The notes beneath the pieces are model-generated. The model searched no databases. It saw nothing but the letters and a program-made list of their open reading frames with translations, and was not told where the DNA came from. Shown here in pieces: positions 16,796-25,374 of a stretch of DNA of 64,000 bases. Position numbers and translations under genes: made by a program. This DNA comes from Gluconobacter cadivus (GTDB lineage Bacteria; Pseudomonadota; Alphaproteobacteria; Acetobacterales; Acetobacteraceae), in NCBI RefSeq assembly GCF_015244745.1, contig NZ_JABCQI010000001.1:248001-312000 (forward strand), given 5' to 3'. Numbering within the stretch: the first letter of the stretch is position 1; every line of letters starts with the position of its first letter.

Positions 16796-18061
16796 ATGCC
16801 CGATACGATTGAAGTCACCAGACTCGATAACGGCCTGACCATCATCACCGAACGGATGGACCGCGTTGAAACCGTGTCTTTCGGAGCCTATGTCTCCATC
16901 GGCACACGCGACGAGACCGCTGCCAATAACGGCGTCTCCCACTTCCTCGAACATATGGCCTTCAAGGGCACCGAGCGTCGTTCCGCCGCGCAGATCGCAG
17001 AAGATATCGAGAACGTGGGCGGCTACATCAACGCCTACACGGCCCGCGAAACCACGGCCTATTACGTCAAGCTGCTCAAGAACGATCTGGCTCTGGGCGT
17101 GGACATCATCGGTGACATCCTGACCCACAGCACGTTCCTCGATGCCGAAATCGAGCGCGAACGCGGCGTGATCCTTCAGGAAATCGGTCAGGCCAACGAC
17201 ACCCCCGACGACATTATTTTCGACCAGTTTCAGGAACGCGCCTTCCCCGAACAGCCCATGGGCCGCCCCACACTGGGCTCGGAAGAGCTCGTGTCGAGCA
17301 TGACGCGCGACACGCTCATGTCCTACATGCGCGAGCACTACACGACCCACAACATCACGATTGCTGCTGCCGGAAACCTGCACCATCAGGACGTTGTGGA
17401 CTTAGTGAAGGAGCATTTCCGCGACCTGCCATCCCATCAGACGCCCCGCCCCCGCGCCGCGGCCTATGAGGGCGGCGAACTCCGCACGACGCGAGAACTG
17501 GATCAGGCCCATCTCGTCATGGGCTTCCCCTCGGTCAGCTACCTGCACCCCGACCATTACGCGGTCATGATCCTCTCGACCCTGCTTGGCGGCGGTATGT
17601 CTTCTCGCCTGTTTCAGGAAATCCGCGAGCGCCGCGGGCTGGTTTACAGCGTCTATTCCTTCGCCTCCCCTTTCAGCGACAGCGGCCTGTTCGGCCTCTA
17701 TGCTGGCACGGGCGAGGATCAGGCTGCCGAACTCGTCCCCGTCATGATCGACGAACTCAAGCGCCTTCAGGACGGCCTGAGCGAAGCGGAACTCTCCCGC
17801 GCCCGCGCCCAGCTCAAATCCTCGCTTCTGATGTCGCTGGAAAGCACCGGCAGCCGCTGCGAACAGCTTGCCCGCCAGATCCAGGTCCATAACCGCCCGG
17901 TTCCGACTTCCGAGACCGTTGCGAAAATCGACGCTGTAACAGAAGCCGACATCCTGCGCGTCGCCCAGACCATTTTCTCCGGCACGCCGACCTTTACCGC
18001 AATCGGCCCCGTCGGCACCATGCCCTCCCTGGAGGACATCACAGCAAGGCTTGCCGCATGA
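16796..18061 (+). CDS. M16 family zinc peptidase (mitochondrial-processing-peptidase type)
   Basis: Protein of 421 residues with the inverted zinc motif HFLEH (49-53) in GVSHFLEHMAFKGTERR. The downstream acidic helix LDAEIERERGVILQEI supplies the third ligand. The C-terminal half carries the second M16 domain with the substrate-loop signature LGGGMSSRLFQEIRERRGLVYSVYS. This is the pattern of the single-chain alphaproteobacterial enzymes related to mitochondrial processing peptidase beta. There is no signal peptide. The stop overlaps the ATG of pmbA by 4 bases, suggesting the two proteolysis genes are co-expressed. Confidence 0.9.
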   Translation: MPDTIEVTRLDNGLTIITERMDRVETVSFGAYVSIGTRDETAANNGVSHFLEHMAFKGTERRSAAQIAEDIENVGGYINAYTARETTAYYVKLLKNDLALGVDIIGDILTHSTFLDAEIERERGVILQEIGQANDTPDDIIFDQFQERAFPEQPMGRPTLGSEELVSSMTRDTLMSYMREHYTTHNITIAAAGNLHHQDVVDLVKEHFRDLPSHQTPRPRAAAYEGGELRTTRELDQAHLVMGFPSVSYLHPDHYAVMILSTLLGGGMSSRLFQEIRERRGLVYSVYSFASPFSDSGLFGLYAGTGEDQAAELVPVMIDELKRLQDGLSEAELSRARAQLKSSLLMSLESTGSRCEQLARQIQVHNRPVPTSETVAKIDAVTEADILRVAQTIFSGTPTFTAIGPVGTMPSLEDITARLAA

Positions 18062-19389
18062 CCACAACGCCCGTCGAAGCCCTCCTCGCCGCGGCCCGCC
18101 GCCACGGCGCAGATCACGCGGATGCCATTTTCATCCGTGATGAATCTGAATCCGCCCTGATCCGCAAAGGCGTTCCCGAAGGCATCGAGCGCTCCGAAAG
18201 CGTCGCGCTCGGGCTGCGCGTCTTTCGCGGCAAACGGGCTGCCACGGTTTCGACAAGCGTTCTGAACGAGGCTGAATTTGACCGTCTGGCCGAACAGGCC
18301 TGCGCCATGGCTCTCGTCATCCCCGAAGACCAGTATGCCGGACTGGCCGAATCCGCCCTTCAGGGCCGTTTCGATGCCGCCGGACTGGATCTGGAATGCA
18401 GTTCCTCGCCCAGCATGGACGACCTCCTCGTCCGCGCCCGTGAAGCCGAGGACACTGCACTGTCCTTTGAGGGGATTACCAACACCAACGGCGCCTCCGC
18501 CGGACATGGTCGCACTTCGGTCGCACTCGGCACTTCGGCAGGGTTCTTCGGCGCTTACAGCCGCACTGCTCATTCCACCAGCGCCAGCGTTCTTGCTGGC
18601 GAAGGGGCAACGATGCAGCGCGACTATGCTTATCGCAGTGCCGTACATCTGGAAGACCTCGAAAGCCCGACCATCATCGGCCGCGAAGCTGCCGAGCGGG
18701 TTCTGGCTCGCATCAATCCCGGCCGCCCCCGTACAGGCACTTACAGCGTCATCTACGACCCGCGCGTCTCCGCATCACTGCTTGGTCATCTGGTTGGCGC
18801 CATCAACGGCGCGGCCATCGCTCGCGGAACGTCCTTCCTCAAGGACAGCCTTGGCAAGCAGATCCTCTCCGCTGGCCTCATTGTGCATGACGATCCGCGC
18901 CGCATCCGGGGTGCGGCGTCCCGTCCGTTCGATGCTGAGGGCTGTGCCGCCCTGCCGCTGGACCTGATCGCAGATGGCGTCCTTCAGACGTGGCTGCTCG
19001 ATTCCCGCAGCGGTCGCCAGCTCAACATGCCTACAAATGGCCGTGCCAGCCGTGGGGTCGCGTCTCCGCCTTCCCCGAGTGTGACAAATCTTCATCTCGC
19101 AGCCGGAACCCTTTCTTCCGAAGCCCTGCGTTCCGATATCAGTGAAGGGATCCTGATCACCGAACTCATGGGCTCATCGGTCAACGTGCTGACCGGCGAT
19201 TACAGCCGAGGGGCTTCGGGTTTCATGATCCGCAACGGCGAGATTGCCGAACCCGTCGCCGAACTCACGGTTGCGGGCAATCTGAAAGACATGTTTGCCC
19301 GCATGGTTCCGGGCAGTGACCTGATGTTCCGGCAAAGCGTGAATGCGCCGAGTATCCGGATCGACGGCATGAACATTGCAGGACTTTGA
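18058..19389 (+). CDS. pmbA: TldD/PmbA family metalloprotease subunit (PmbA/TldE)
   Basis: Protein of 443 residues, normal for PmbA. Features in order are a N-terminal domain with ALGLRVFRGKRAATVSTS, a middle NTNGASAGHGRTSVALGTS segment, RTGTYSVIYDPRVSASLLGHLVGAINGAAIARG, and C-terminal ELMGSSVNVLTGDYSRGASGFMI. In the TldD-TldE pair the E subunit lacks the HExxxH zinc motif, and none is seen here, so this is the TldE-type partner. Its known roles are peptide degradation and leader-peptide processing. Coupled by overlap to the M16 peptidase and to the Tim44-domain gene. Confidence 0.92.
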   Translation: MTTTPVEALLAAARRHGADHADAIFIRDESESALIRKGVPEGIERSESVALGLRVFRGKRAATVSTSVLNEAEFDRLAEQACAMALVIPEDQYAGLAESALQGRFDAAGLDLECSSSPSMDDLLVRAREAEDTALSFEGITNTNGASAGHGRTSVALGTSAGFFGAYSRTAHSTSASVLAGEGATMQRDYAYRSAVHLEDLESPTIIGREAAERVLARINPGRPRTGTYSVIYDPRVSASLLGHLVGAINGAAIARGTSFLKDSLGKQILSAGLIVHDDPRRIRGAASRPFDAEGCAALPLDLIADGVLQTWLLDSRSGRQLNMPTNGRASRGVASPPSPSVTNLHLAAGTLSSEALRSDISEGILITELMGSSVNVLTGDYSRGASGFMIRNGEIAEPVAELTVAGNLKDMFARMVPGSDLMFRQSVNAPSIRIDGMNIAGL

Positions 19390-20333
19390 TGCGTAATTTT
19401 CGACTTCTCCCTATCGCCTTCGCGGTCTTCTGCCTTTTCGGAACGGCAGATGCGCGCCCGGGCGGCGGCAGTTCTATCGGAAGCCGCGGCTCCCATACCT
19501 GGAGCGCCCCGCCGCGCACCTCCATCACGCCCGGCTGGGCGCGCCCGATGGATCAGTCCGCAACCCCGCGTCCCTCGCCCAATTACGGCGGCGCACCCGG
19601 CTATGCTGCTCCGGCCCGTCCGATGCCGGGTTACGGTGCTCCGGCCTACAGACCGTCCTATCCGGTCCGGCATCCGTTCCTGAGCGGCTTTGCGGGCGGT
19701 TTTCTGGGTGCGGGGCTTTTCGGTCTCCTGAGCGGCCACGGCATGATGGGCGGCATGACAGGCGGAACATCGTTCTTCGGCTTCCTGTTTCAGGTCCTGA
19801 TCATCGGCGGCCTGATTGCTTTTGTGCTGCGTCTGTTCGGCAATCGCCGTCAGAACCAGATGAGCGCCAGTTCCACAGGAATGCCCGCAGGGGCCTCGCC
19901 TTTCGGCAATAACGGCGGCAGCACACCCGTGACGCTCACGAATGACGACTATACGAGCTTCCAGAGGCTTCTGCTCGACATTCAGGCGGCCTGGAGCGCA
20001 CAGAACATGCGCGCGCTTGCCAGCATGGCCACTCCGGAAATGACGGGCTATTTCAACGCACAGCTTTCCGAACTCGCCAGCCGTGGCGCACGGAACATCG
20101 TGTCCAACGTCCAGTTCCAGCGCGGTGACCTCTCCGAAGCCTGGCGTGAAGGCAATCTGACCTACGCCACCGTTGCCATGCGTTACGCCATGACGGATGT
20201 TACGACGGACTCCATGGGCAATGTCATTGACGGCAGTTCCACCGAACCCGTGATCGTAACGGAGCTCTGGACCTTCGTCCGGGCTGATGGACGGGGCAAC
20301 TGGATCCTCTCCGCTATCCAGCAGGCGGGCTGA
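19389..20333 (+). CDS. Tim44-like domain membrane protein
   Basis: Protein of 314 residues whose ATG overlaps the pmbA stop. An N-terminal signal or anchor ends near TADARPGGG, followed by a Gly/Pro/Ser-rich linker (about 20-95). Two hydrophobic segments follow (LSGFAGGFLGAGLFGLLSG; GFLFQVLIIGGLIAFVLRLF). The C-terminal 140 residues (DYTSFQRLLLDIQAAWSAQN to the end, with MATPEMTGYFNAQLSELASR and WTFVRADGRGNWILSAIQQ) match the Tim44-like fold. Such bacterial proteins are inner-membrane associated and of unclear role. A strong terminator follows at 20350-20382. Confidence 0.85.
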   Translation: MRNFRLLPIAFAVFCLFGTADARPGGGSSIGSRGSHTWSAPPRTSITPGWARPMDQSATPRPSPNYGGAPGYAAPARPMPGYGAPAYRPSYPVRHPFLSGFAGGFLGAGLFGLLSGHGMMGGMTGGTSFFGFLFQVLIIGGLIAFVLRLFGNRRQNQMSASSTGMPAGASPFGNNGGSTPVTLTNDDYTSFQRLLLDIQAAWSAQNMRALASMATPEMTGYFNAQLSELASRGARNIVSNVQFQRGDLSEAWREGNLTYATVAMRYAMTDVTTDSMGNVIDGSSTEPVIVTELWTFVRADGRGNWILSAIQQAG

Positions 20334-20349
20334 AAAAGCTCCTCAAACA

Positions 20350-20382
20350 AAAAAGGCCCGGAGCAAAACTCCGGGCCTTTTT
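20350..20382. terminator. bidirectional Rho-independent terminator
   Basis: AAAAAGGCCCGGAG (20350-20363) and CTCCGGGCCTTTTT (20369-20382) form a perfect 14-bp stem with a CAAAA loop. It ends the thrC-side cluster on the plus strand and the relict cox operon on the minus strand. Confidence 0.92.
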
Positions 20383-20398
20383 ATTGCCTGAACGCTTC

Positions 20399-20515
20399 TT
20401 AAAGCCGTGTCAGCGTAATCACGTAAAAAATCACGGCCAGCAGCACCACGCCGCTGACAATCCCCGTAATCCGGCTGAGCCGGCGCTTGCGGGCAAGATC
20501 AACATCCGTCGTCAT
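20399..20515 (-). CDS. CoxF-like small membrane protein (cox operon remnant)
   Basis: A 38-residue frame starting MTTDVDLARKRRLSRITGIV and continuing with one hydrophobic helix ending ITLTRL. The basic stretch followed by a single helix resembles the tiny CoxF-type proteins encoded between ctaB and ctaG in alphaproteobacterial cytochrome c oxidase operons. Position supports this: its ATG lies two bases after the ctaB stop. The usual next genes, ctaG and ctaE, are absent; a terminator follows instead. Function is unknown. Confidence 0.65.
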   Translation of the reverse strand: MTTDVDLARKRRLSRITGIVSGVVLLAVIFYVITLTRL

Positions 20516-20517
20516 GG

Positions 20518-21468
20518 TCATCCGATCAGAACCCGGTCAACAAGAAGTCCGCAGAACAGCAGGAACAGATAAGCCAGCGAGTAACGGAATGCGAAGCGCG
20601 CGGGCTTGTCCTTCGTCAGGCTCACGCCTGTTGCATCCTGCTTGTCCATCAGCACGCGAAACGCGCAGAGAATGAAGCCCAGATCCAGCAGGCTGGTCAC
20701 GATCGTATAGGTCAGCCCGACTTCATGAACGAACGTCGGCACTAACGATACCGCCGTAAGAATGAACGTATAGATCAGGATCTGCCACCGCGTATGGCGC
20801 GCGCCCTTCACGACCGGCAGCATCGGAATGCCAGCCTTGTCGTAATCCTTGCAGGCATAAAGCGACAGCGACCAGAAATGCGGCGGCGTCCACAGGAACA
20901 CGATCGCAAACATTGCGACCGGCAGAACCGCCATGGAATTCATGCTTGCAGCCCAGCCGATCATCGGCGGGAACGCGCCCGCAGCCCCACCGATTACGAT
21001 GTTCTGCGGCGTGCTCCGCTTGAGCCACATCGTATAAATGACGCTGTAGAAAAAGATCGAAAACGCCAGAATACCGGCTGCCAGCGCATTCGTCGCGAGC
21101 CAGAGCACAACGACAGACAGAACCGACAGCACGATCCCGTAAACCAGCGCCGCCTGTTCCGGCATCCGCCCGTCCGGGATAGGCCGCACGACCGTCCGCT
21201 TCATGATCGCGTCGATGTCGCGGTCGTACCACATGTTGATGGCGCCTGCGGCCCCTGCCCCGATGCAAATGCACAGGATGGTAATCAGTCCGATGGGAAT
21301 GGACGGCCAACGCGGCGCCACGGCCATACCCGCGGCCCCGGTAAACACCACCAGAGAAATCACACGCGGTTTAAGAAGTGCCAGCCACTCGCGCAGGGAC
21401 GGATCATTATCCTTCCCCGGAACGGAAAAAACCCCCGAAGGGGCCAGAGGTGTTGTCGTATCGCTCAT
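20518..21468 (-). CDS. ctaB: protoheme IX farnesyltransferase (heme O synthase)
   Basis: Converts heme B to heme O for heme-copper oxidases. The 316-residue UbiA-family membrane protein begins its core with LREWLALLKPRVISLVVFTG. The prenyl-diphosphate/Mg motif NMWYDRDIDAIMKRT follows at about residues 78-92, then RPIPDGRM, and the second loop IGGAAGAFPPMIGWAA with later acidic YACKDYDKAGIPMLP. Length is typical. The start ATG overlaps the stop of the degenerate subunit I gene (ATGA). In an organism using a bo3-type quinol oxidase this gene would stay essential, which could explain its retention. Confidence 0.95.
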   Translation of the reverse strand: MSDTTTPLAPSGVFSVPGKDNDPSLREWLALLKPRVISLVVFTGAAGMAVAPRWPSIPIGLITILCICIGAGAAGAINMWYDRDIDAIMKRTVVRPIPDGRMPEQAALVYGIVLSVLSVVVLWLATNALAAGILAFSIFFYSVIYTMWLKRSTPQNIVIGGAAGAFPPMIGWAASMNSMAVLPVAMFAIVFLWTPPHFWSLSLYACKDYDKAGIPMLPVVKGARHTRWQILIYTFILTAVSLVPTFVHEVGLTYTIVTSLLDLGFILCAFRVLMDKQDATGVSLTKDKPARFAFRYSLAYLFLLFCGLLVDRVLIG

Positions 21469-22643
21469 GCCGAGACCCGGGCACGCCCGGTCTCCCTCAG
21501 CAAGAACAGCCCCACCAGCCCAAAGGCCAGGAGACTGAGCCCCATCAGAACCTCACCATAAATCATCACGCTCGGCACGATTGAACAAAACGCGCCCACA
21601 AGCATGAGACCCGCATGACCTCGGCTGAGCAGCGTAGGCACCCGACCGGGGAGAAGCCCCTCAACCCAGGCATAGAACCCGCCACACAGCGCCATGATCC
21701 CACCAAATGCCACGGCCGTATGGTCGCCTGAATGACCCGGCAGAGCGTCAGACAGCCATCCCGCCGCAAACAGAAGAATGCTGCCAATCGCCCACAGCGC
21801 AGTTCCATCCAGATCACGCTTCTGCTGCCACACATCCCGGCACAGCGCCCCGATCAGCACCACTGACGGCACGATCTGCGTCACCAGAACAAGACTGGCC
21901 CCTAGTCCGGATGCCAAAGACCCATACAGCCCATCCATCCAGAACAGCGGTCCGCCAATCCCCATCACGCCGAACACATAAGGTGCAACCGTCCATGATG
22001 CCCCGCCACGGGCAGAACGTGACAGAAGGGCTGACGTAACCAGCCCGAGTGCCGGGGTCAGCATCAGTGCCATTTCAGGCAGATGAAGGGTCTCGATCAA
22101 GGCGTCGGTAGTCAGCCCGTCCGTCATGCCGCGCGTTACGACAGCCGCCAGAACCGGTGCCACCAGAACGACACTGCATGCCGTTGCAAGAAGCGACCAC
22201 GCCAGGGGGGCCATGTCCCTGAAGCGGCAGATCCGTCCTTCGAGGCAGGTTGTAATCACATCAATCGCTACGGCCAGAATACCGGCAGACCAGAGCAGCA
22301 TCGCGACGAACGGCAGGAGGGGCAGAAGGACAACGCCTGCCGAAAGAAAACCGAATCCCGCCAGCGTCAGTCCGCGAAGTACCGTTCGGTCAGTCCCGAG
22401 CGCTGCCGGGAGAAGCCACTGCCCAAACCCGCCCAGCGCGGCAGGACACATGACGAAAAACGTCATGAGAATACCGTGGCAGAAAGCCTGTCCGCTTGTG
22501 GGGTGTGTCTGGAGAATTGGCAGGGCCAGGGACCCACCCAGCAGGCCTGCAAACAGGGCCAGCAGAATGAAGGATGTTCCGACTCGGCGGCTTGAGCGGT
22601 CCGAGCCAGTATCCGGAGCAGTATCGACGGCCTGATAAGTCAT
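21465..22643 (-). CDS. degenerate cytochrome c oxidase subunit I (CtaD-like), active-site ligands lost
   Basis: A 392-residue polytopic protein from the ATG at 22643; an upstream GTG at 22709 would add 22 residues. Hand alignment to Rhodobacter-type subunit I is clear: CHGILMTFFVMCPAALGGFG matches helix II HGILMxFFVxxPAxxGGFG, APLAWSLLATACSVVLVAPV matches helix V, LPEMALMLTPALGLVT matches GHPEVYxxxLPxFGxxS, and ALWAIGSILLFAAG plus GGFYAWVEG match helices IX-X. Against R. sphaeroides numbering, the low-spin heme ligands H102 and H421 are kept (His56 and His308 here). The CuB ligands H284, H333 and H334, the tyrosine Y288, the heme a3 ligand H419 and K362 are replaced. It cannot be an oxidase but has no frameshift. 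Coupled to ctaB by ATGA overlap. Confidence 0.75.
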   Translation of the reverse strand: MTYQAVDTAPDTGSDRSSRRVGTSFILLALFAGLLGGSLALPILQTHPTSGQAFCHGILMTFFVMCPAALGGFGQWLLPAALGTDRTVLRGLTLAGFGFLSAGVVLLPLLPFVAMLLWSAGILAVAIDVITTCLEGRICRFRDMAPLAWSLLATACSVVLVAPVLAAVVTRGMTDGLTTDALIETLHLPEMALMLTPALGLVTSALLSRSARGGASWTVAPYVFGVMGIGGPLFWMDGLYGSLASGLGASLVLVTQIVPSVVLIGALCRDVWQQKRDLDGTALWAIGSILLFAAGWLSDALPGHSGDHTAVAFGGIMALCGGFYAWVEGLLPGRVPTLLSRGHAGLMLVGAFCSIVPSVMIYGEVLMGLSLLAFGLVGLFLLRETGRARVSA

Positions 22644-22730
22644 GATCGCGTAGTCGGTCCCTGAACTTAGGAATACCGCAGCGAGCGTCGGAATACTCGG
22701 CGCCGACACACATGCGGAACCAAACGCCGA

Positions 22731-23411
22731 TCAGGCGACCAGGGCTGCTGTGTCGCTTTTACTCTCGCATTGCGGCAATGTCACGAGTGTAAACAGCCCC
22801 GCAGGCGGAACCGGCGTCAGCGTTGCACGACGCAGATCTTCCGGCGGCAGGAGCGACTCAATGGCGAAATCCGGATGCCAGCCCAGCGACCGCGACGCCC
22901 GGGCCATGCCACGCTCCACCGACAGACGCACCCCACCTGTTGCCAGAAAATGGTTCACGAAAAGAATGTGCCCACCTGGCTTCACGACGCGCTTGAGTTC
23001 GGCCAGCAGCCGGTCAGGGTGCGGGACAACGGAGGCCACGAACATCGCCACCGCAATATCGAAGCTGTCATCTTCGAACGTTGTGGCTTCCGCATCCATT
23101 TCCAGCAGATCGTCCACATTCGTCAGATGCTCCTGAAGCACCCGCATCCGTGCACGCTCAAGCATGTCTTCGGAAAGATCGATTCCCGTGATGCGTTTGC
23201 TCTGGGAGTAGGACGGCAGGGCCAGCCCCGTTCCGACACCGACTTCCAGAACCCTCTCGCCTGGCAGAGCATTGACCGCAGCCACTGCTCTCTTGCGCCC
23301 GTAACCCGAAATACCGCCAAAAACAGTATCATAAACACGGGCCCAACGACGATAAGCCGTCTTGACGGCTTCCGCGTCCAGTGCCGAACGCGGGGAAAGG
23401 GTTGAGGACAT
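22731..23411 (-). CDS. pmtA: phosphatidylethanolamine N-methyltransferase, Rhodobacter type (PmtA)
   Basis: SAM-dependent methylation of phosphatidylethanolamine to phosphatidylcholine. The N-terminal AYRRWARVYDTVFGGISGYG and the SAM motif VLEVGVGTGLALPSYS with GIDLSEDMLERARMRV are characteristic of the soluble Rhodobacter-type Pmt. LAELKRVVKPGGHILFVNHF follows. With the ATG at 23411 the protein has 226 residues, normal for the family; an in-frame extension to 23540 shows no conserved sequence. Acetic acid bacteria are known to make phosphatidylcholine by this route. Divergent from a small membrane gene. Confidence 0.85.
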   Translation of the reverse strand: MSSTLSPRSALDAEAVKTAYRRWARVYDTVFGGISGYGRKRAVAAVNALPGERVLEVGVGTGLALPSYSQSKRITGIDLSEDMLERARMRVLQEHLTNVDDLLEMDAEATTFEDDSFDIAVAMFVASVVPHPDRLLAELKRVVKPGGHILFVNHFLATGGVRLSVERGMARASRSLGWHPDFAIESLLPPEDLRRATLTPVPPAGLFTLVTLPQCESKSDTAALVA

Positions 23412-23574
23412 CGTAATATGCGACCTTCTTTGTCCGCCCGGCCTTCGCAGACCAGAGCTATCCGGAACATGTTCAATTCGCACCTTCTTGCCCTCCCCGA
23501 TAGGCATCTGGCAAGACACGCAGTGTGCATGACCCTTCAAACCCGTGCCATGAACAAGACCAGGGAGGACAAAC

Positions 23575-23772
23575 GTGCTGATCTATTTCCTTGTGGCGTT
23601 CACTTGCGTGGCCTGGGGCAGCATCTTTTTCATGTATTTCCGCAAACATCTTGAGGAGTGGTTCGGCAACCGTTTCGGCCGGGACCAGCCACCCAAGGTG
23701 AAAGAACTTCCGCCGGAGGAACCGCGGACGTCTTTCGCTCACAGGCTTCCTTCAGAGGACGGACAGCCCTGA
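23575..23772 (+). CDS. small single-pass membrane protein, unknown function
   Basis: A 65-residue protein starting at GTG, with a strong AGGGAGG site at 23562-23568. One N-terminal hydrophobic helix (LIYFLVAFTCVAWGSIFFMYF) is followed by a charged, Pro-rich cytoplasmic-type tail (GRDQPPKVKELPPEEPRT). No family is recognised. The strong ribosome site makes it likely to be real. It lies between divergent pmtA and convergent gshB. Confidence 0.6.
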   Translation: MLIYFLVAFTCVAWGSIFFMYFRKHLEEWFGNRFGRDQPPKVKELPPEEPRTSFAHRLPSEDGQP

Positions 23773-23796
23773 CCGGCAGCCCGTCCCCGACAGACT

Positions 23797-24774
23797 TCAC
23801 GCCAGAACGCGTCTCTCGATCGCATCCCAGATCAGCCCCGCACTGTTGATGCCATCAAAGCGGTCCAGTTCCTGCAAACCGGTTGGGGACGTGACGTTGA
23901 TTTCCGTCAGCCAGTTCCCGATCACGTCGATTCCTGTAAAAATCAGCCCATGGTCGCGCAGATATGGCCCGATCGACTCACAGATTTCCCGATCACGCGC
24001 CGTCAGTTCCACACTCATGGCCCGGCCGCCGACATGCATGTTCGAGCGCGCCTCTCCCGTTGCCGGAACCCGGTTGATCGCACCGATCGGCTCGCCATCC
24101 ACCAGAATGATGCGCTTGTCTCCCTGACGCACGGCCGGCTCGTAACGCTGGATCATGAGCGGTTCACGCGAACGTGCGAAATGCATCTCCAGTAGCGCGC
24201 CCAGATTTTCATCATCCGGCTTGATCCGGAAAATCCCGGCCCCACCATTGCCGAACAGCGGCTTTACGATCAGGTCGTGATATTTTTCGCGGAACGCCAG
24301 AATCTCGCGCGTATCCCATGTCACGAGGGTCGGGGGCATCAGATGCGGAAAATGAGTCACCAGCAGCTTCTCCGGCGCGTTCCGCACCGCTACCGGATCG
24401 TTCACCACGAGCGAGCGTCCCTCCCCCACACCATGCACATGCTCCAGCATATGCGTAGCCGTGATGTAGCCCATGTCGAACGGCGGATCCTGACGCATCA
24501 GGATCACATCCGTCTGCCCCAGATCCAGAACCTGCTCTTCGCCGAACGTCGCATGATTGCCACGTTCGCGCCGCACTTCAACTCGCCGTGCCCGCGCCTG
24601 AACACGCCCGCCCCGTCCCTGTCCTTCGACAAGGCTCAGCGTCGTCACCGGATAGACCCACAGTTCATAGCCGCGCGCCTGAGCCTCAAGCATCATCGCA
24701 AACGTGGAGTCGCCGTCAATATTGACGGACTCCAGGGGGTCCATCTGAACAGCAACGCGAAGAGAACGGGACAT
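23797..24774 (-). CDS. gshB: glutathione synthase
   Basis: ATP-grasp ligase joining gamma-glutamylcysteine and glycine. Of 325 residues, the N-terminus LRVAVQMDPLESVNIDGDSTFAMMLEAQ is diagnostic, followed by ILMRQDPPFDMGYITATHMLE, the ATP-binding DLIVKPLFGNGGAGIF, RVPATGEARSNMHVGG and INVTSPTGLQEL. GGAG 7 nt before the ATG supports the start. Glutathione would supply glyoxalase I near 63 kb and may support redox defence with the peroxidase at 4 kb. Confidence 0.95.
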   Translation of the reverse strand: MSRSLRVAVQMDPLESVNIDGDSTFAMMLEAQARGYELWVYPVTTLSLVEGQGRGGRVQARARRVEVRRERGNHATFGEEQVLDLGQTDVILMRQDPPFDMGYITATHMLEHVHGVGEGRSLVVNDPVAVRNAPEKLLVTHFPHLMPPTLVTWDTREILAFREKYHDLIVKPLFGNGGAGIFRIKPDDENLGALLEMHFARSREPLMIQRYEPAVRQGDKRIILVDGEPIGAINRVPATGEARSNMHVGGRAMSVELTARDREICESIGPYLRDHGLIFTGIDVIGNWLTEINVTSPTGLQELDRFDGINSAGLIWDAIERRVLA

Positions 24775-24869
24775 CAGGAAACTCCGGTCCGGGGAAATGG
24801 GAGTGGAACAGTCTGTGTAAACGCAGGTCGTACTTTTTCAAAGCCACACCCCTGCCGCGCGTTCATACG

Positions 24870-25373
24870 TCAGGCCGCTACCGCCACGGGATAGGCGATC
24901 TTCAGGATTTCGATCTCGACCGGCCCGCGCGGCGTCTGTAACATCGCCACGTCCCCGACCCGCGTCCGCATCAGTGCCCGCGCCACCGGCGAGACCAGAC
25001 TGACCTCGCCACGCGCCAGATCGGACTCGTCCACACCGAGGATCGTCACCGTGTGCTCGACGTCATCCTCGTCCACATAGGTCACAGTCGCGCCGAAAAA
25101 CACACGATCTCGCGTCGTCTGGGCCGCAGGATCGACAATCACCGCGTTTTCCAGCCGCTTACCCAGAAACCGCATCCGCCGGTCGATTTCCCGCAGTCGG
25201 CGTTTACCATATTGGTAATCTGCGTTCTCCGAACGATCGCCATTGCTGGCCGCCCAGGATACGATTTCCACTATGCGTGGCCGTTCCTTCTGAGCCAGTT
25301 CCTTCAGTTCAGCCCGCATGACAGCCGCGCCTTTCGGCGACAGATAATGCGACAACGGCGTTTTCTCAGCCAT
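24870..25373 (-). CDS. greB: transcription elongation factor GreB
   Basis: Rescues backtracked RNA polymerase by stimulating transcript cleavage. The 167-residue protein has the N-terminal coiled coil with SPKGAAVMRAELKELAQKERP, and the acidic-tip region SNGDRSENADYQYGKRRLRE followed by IDRRMRFLGKRLENA. KRRLREIDRRxRFL is the GreB rather than the GreA form. The C-terminal domain contains FGATVTYVDEDD and SPVARALM. The ATG lies one base after the uvrB stop, so the in-frame upstream extension is spurious. Translational coupling to uvrB is expected. Confidence 0.92.
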   Translation of the reverse strand: MAEKTPLSHYLSPKGAAVMRAELKELAQKERPRIVEIVSWAASNGDRSENADYQYGKRRLREIDRRMRFLGKRLENAVIVDPAAQTTRDRVFFGATVTYVDEDDVEHTVTILGVDESDLARGEVSLVSPVARALMRTRVGDVAMLQTPRGPVEIEILKIAYPVAVAA

Positions 25374-25374
25374 C

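Noticed and set aside
22644-22709. GTG start at 22709 for the CtaD-like protein
   Set aside because: It would add 22 residues without resemblance to subunit I N-termini; the ATG at 22643 is preferred, although neither has a clear ribosome site.
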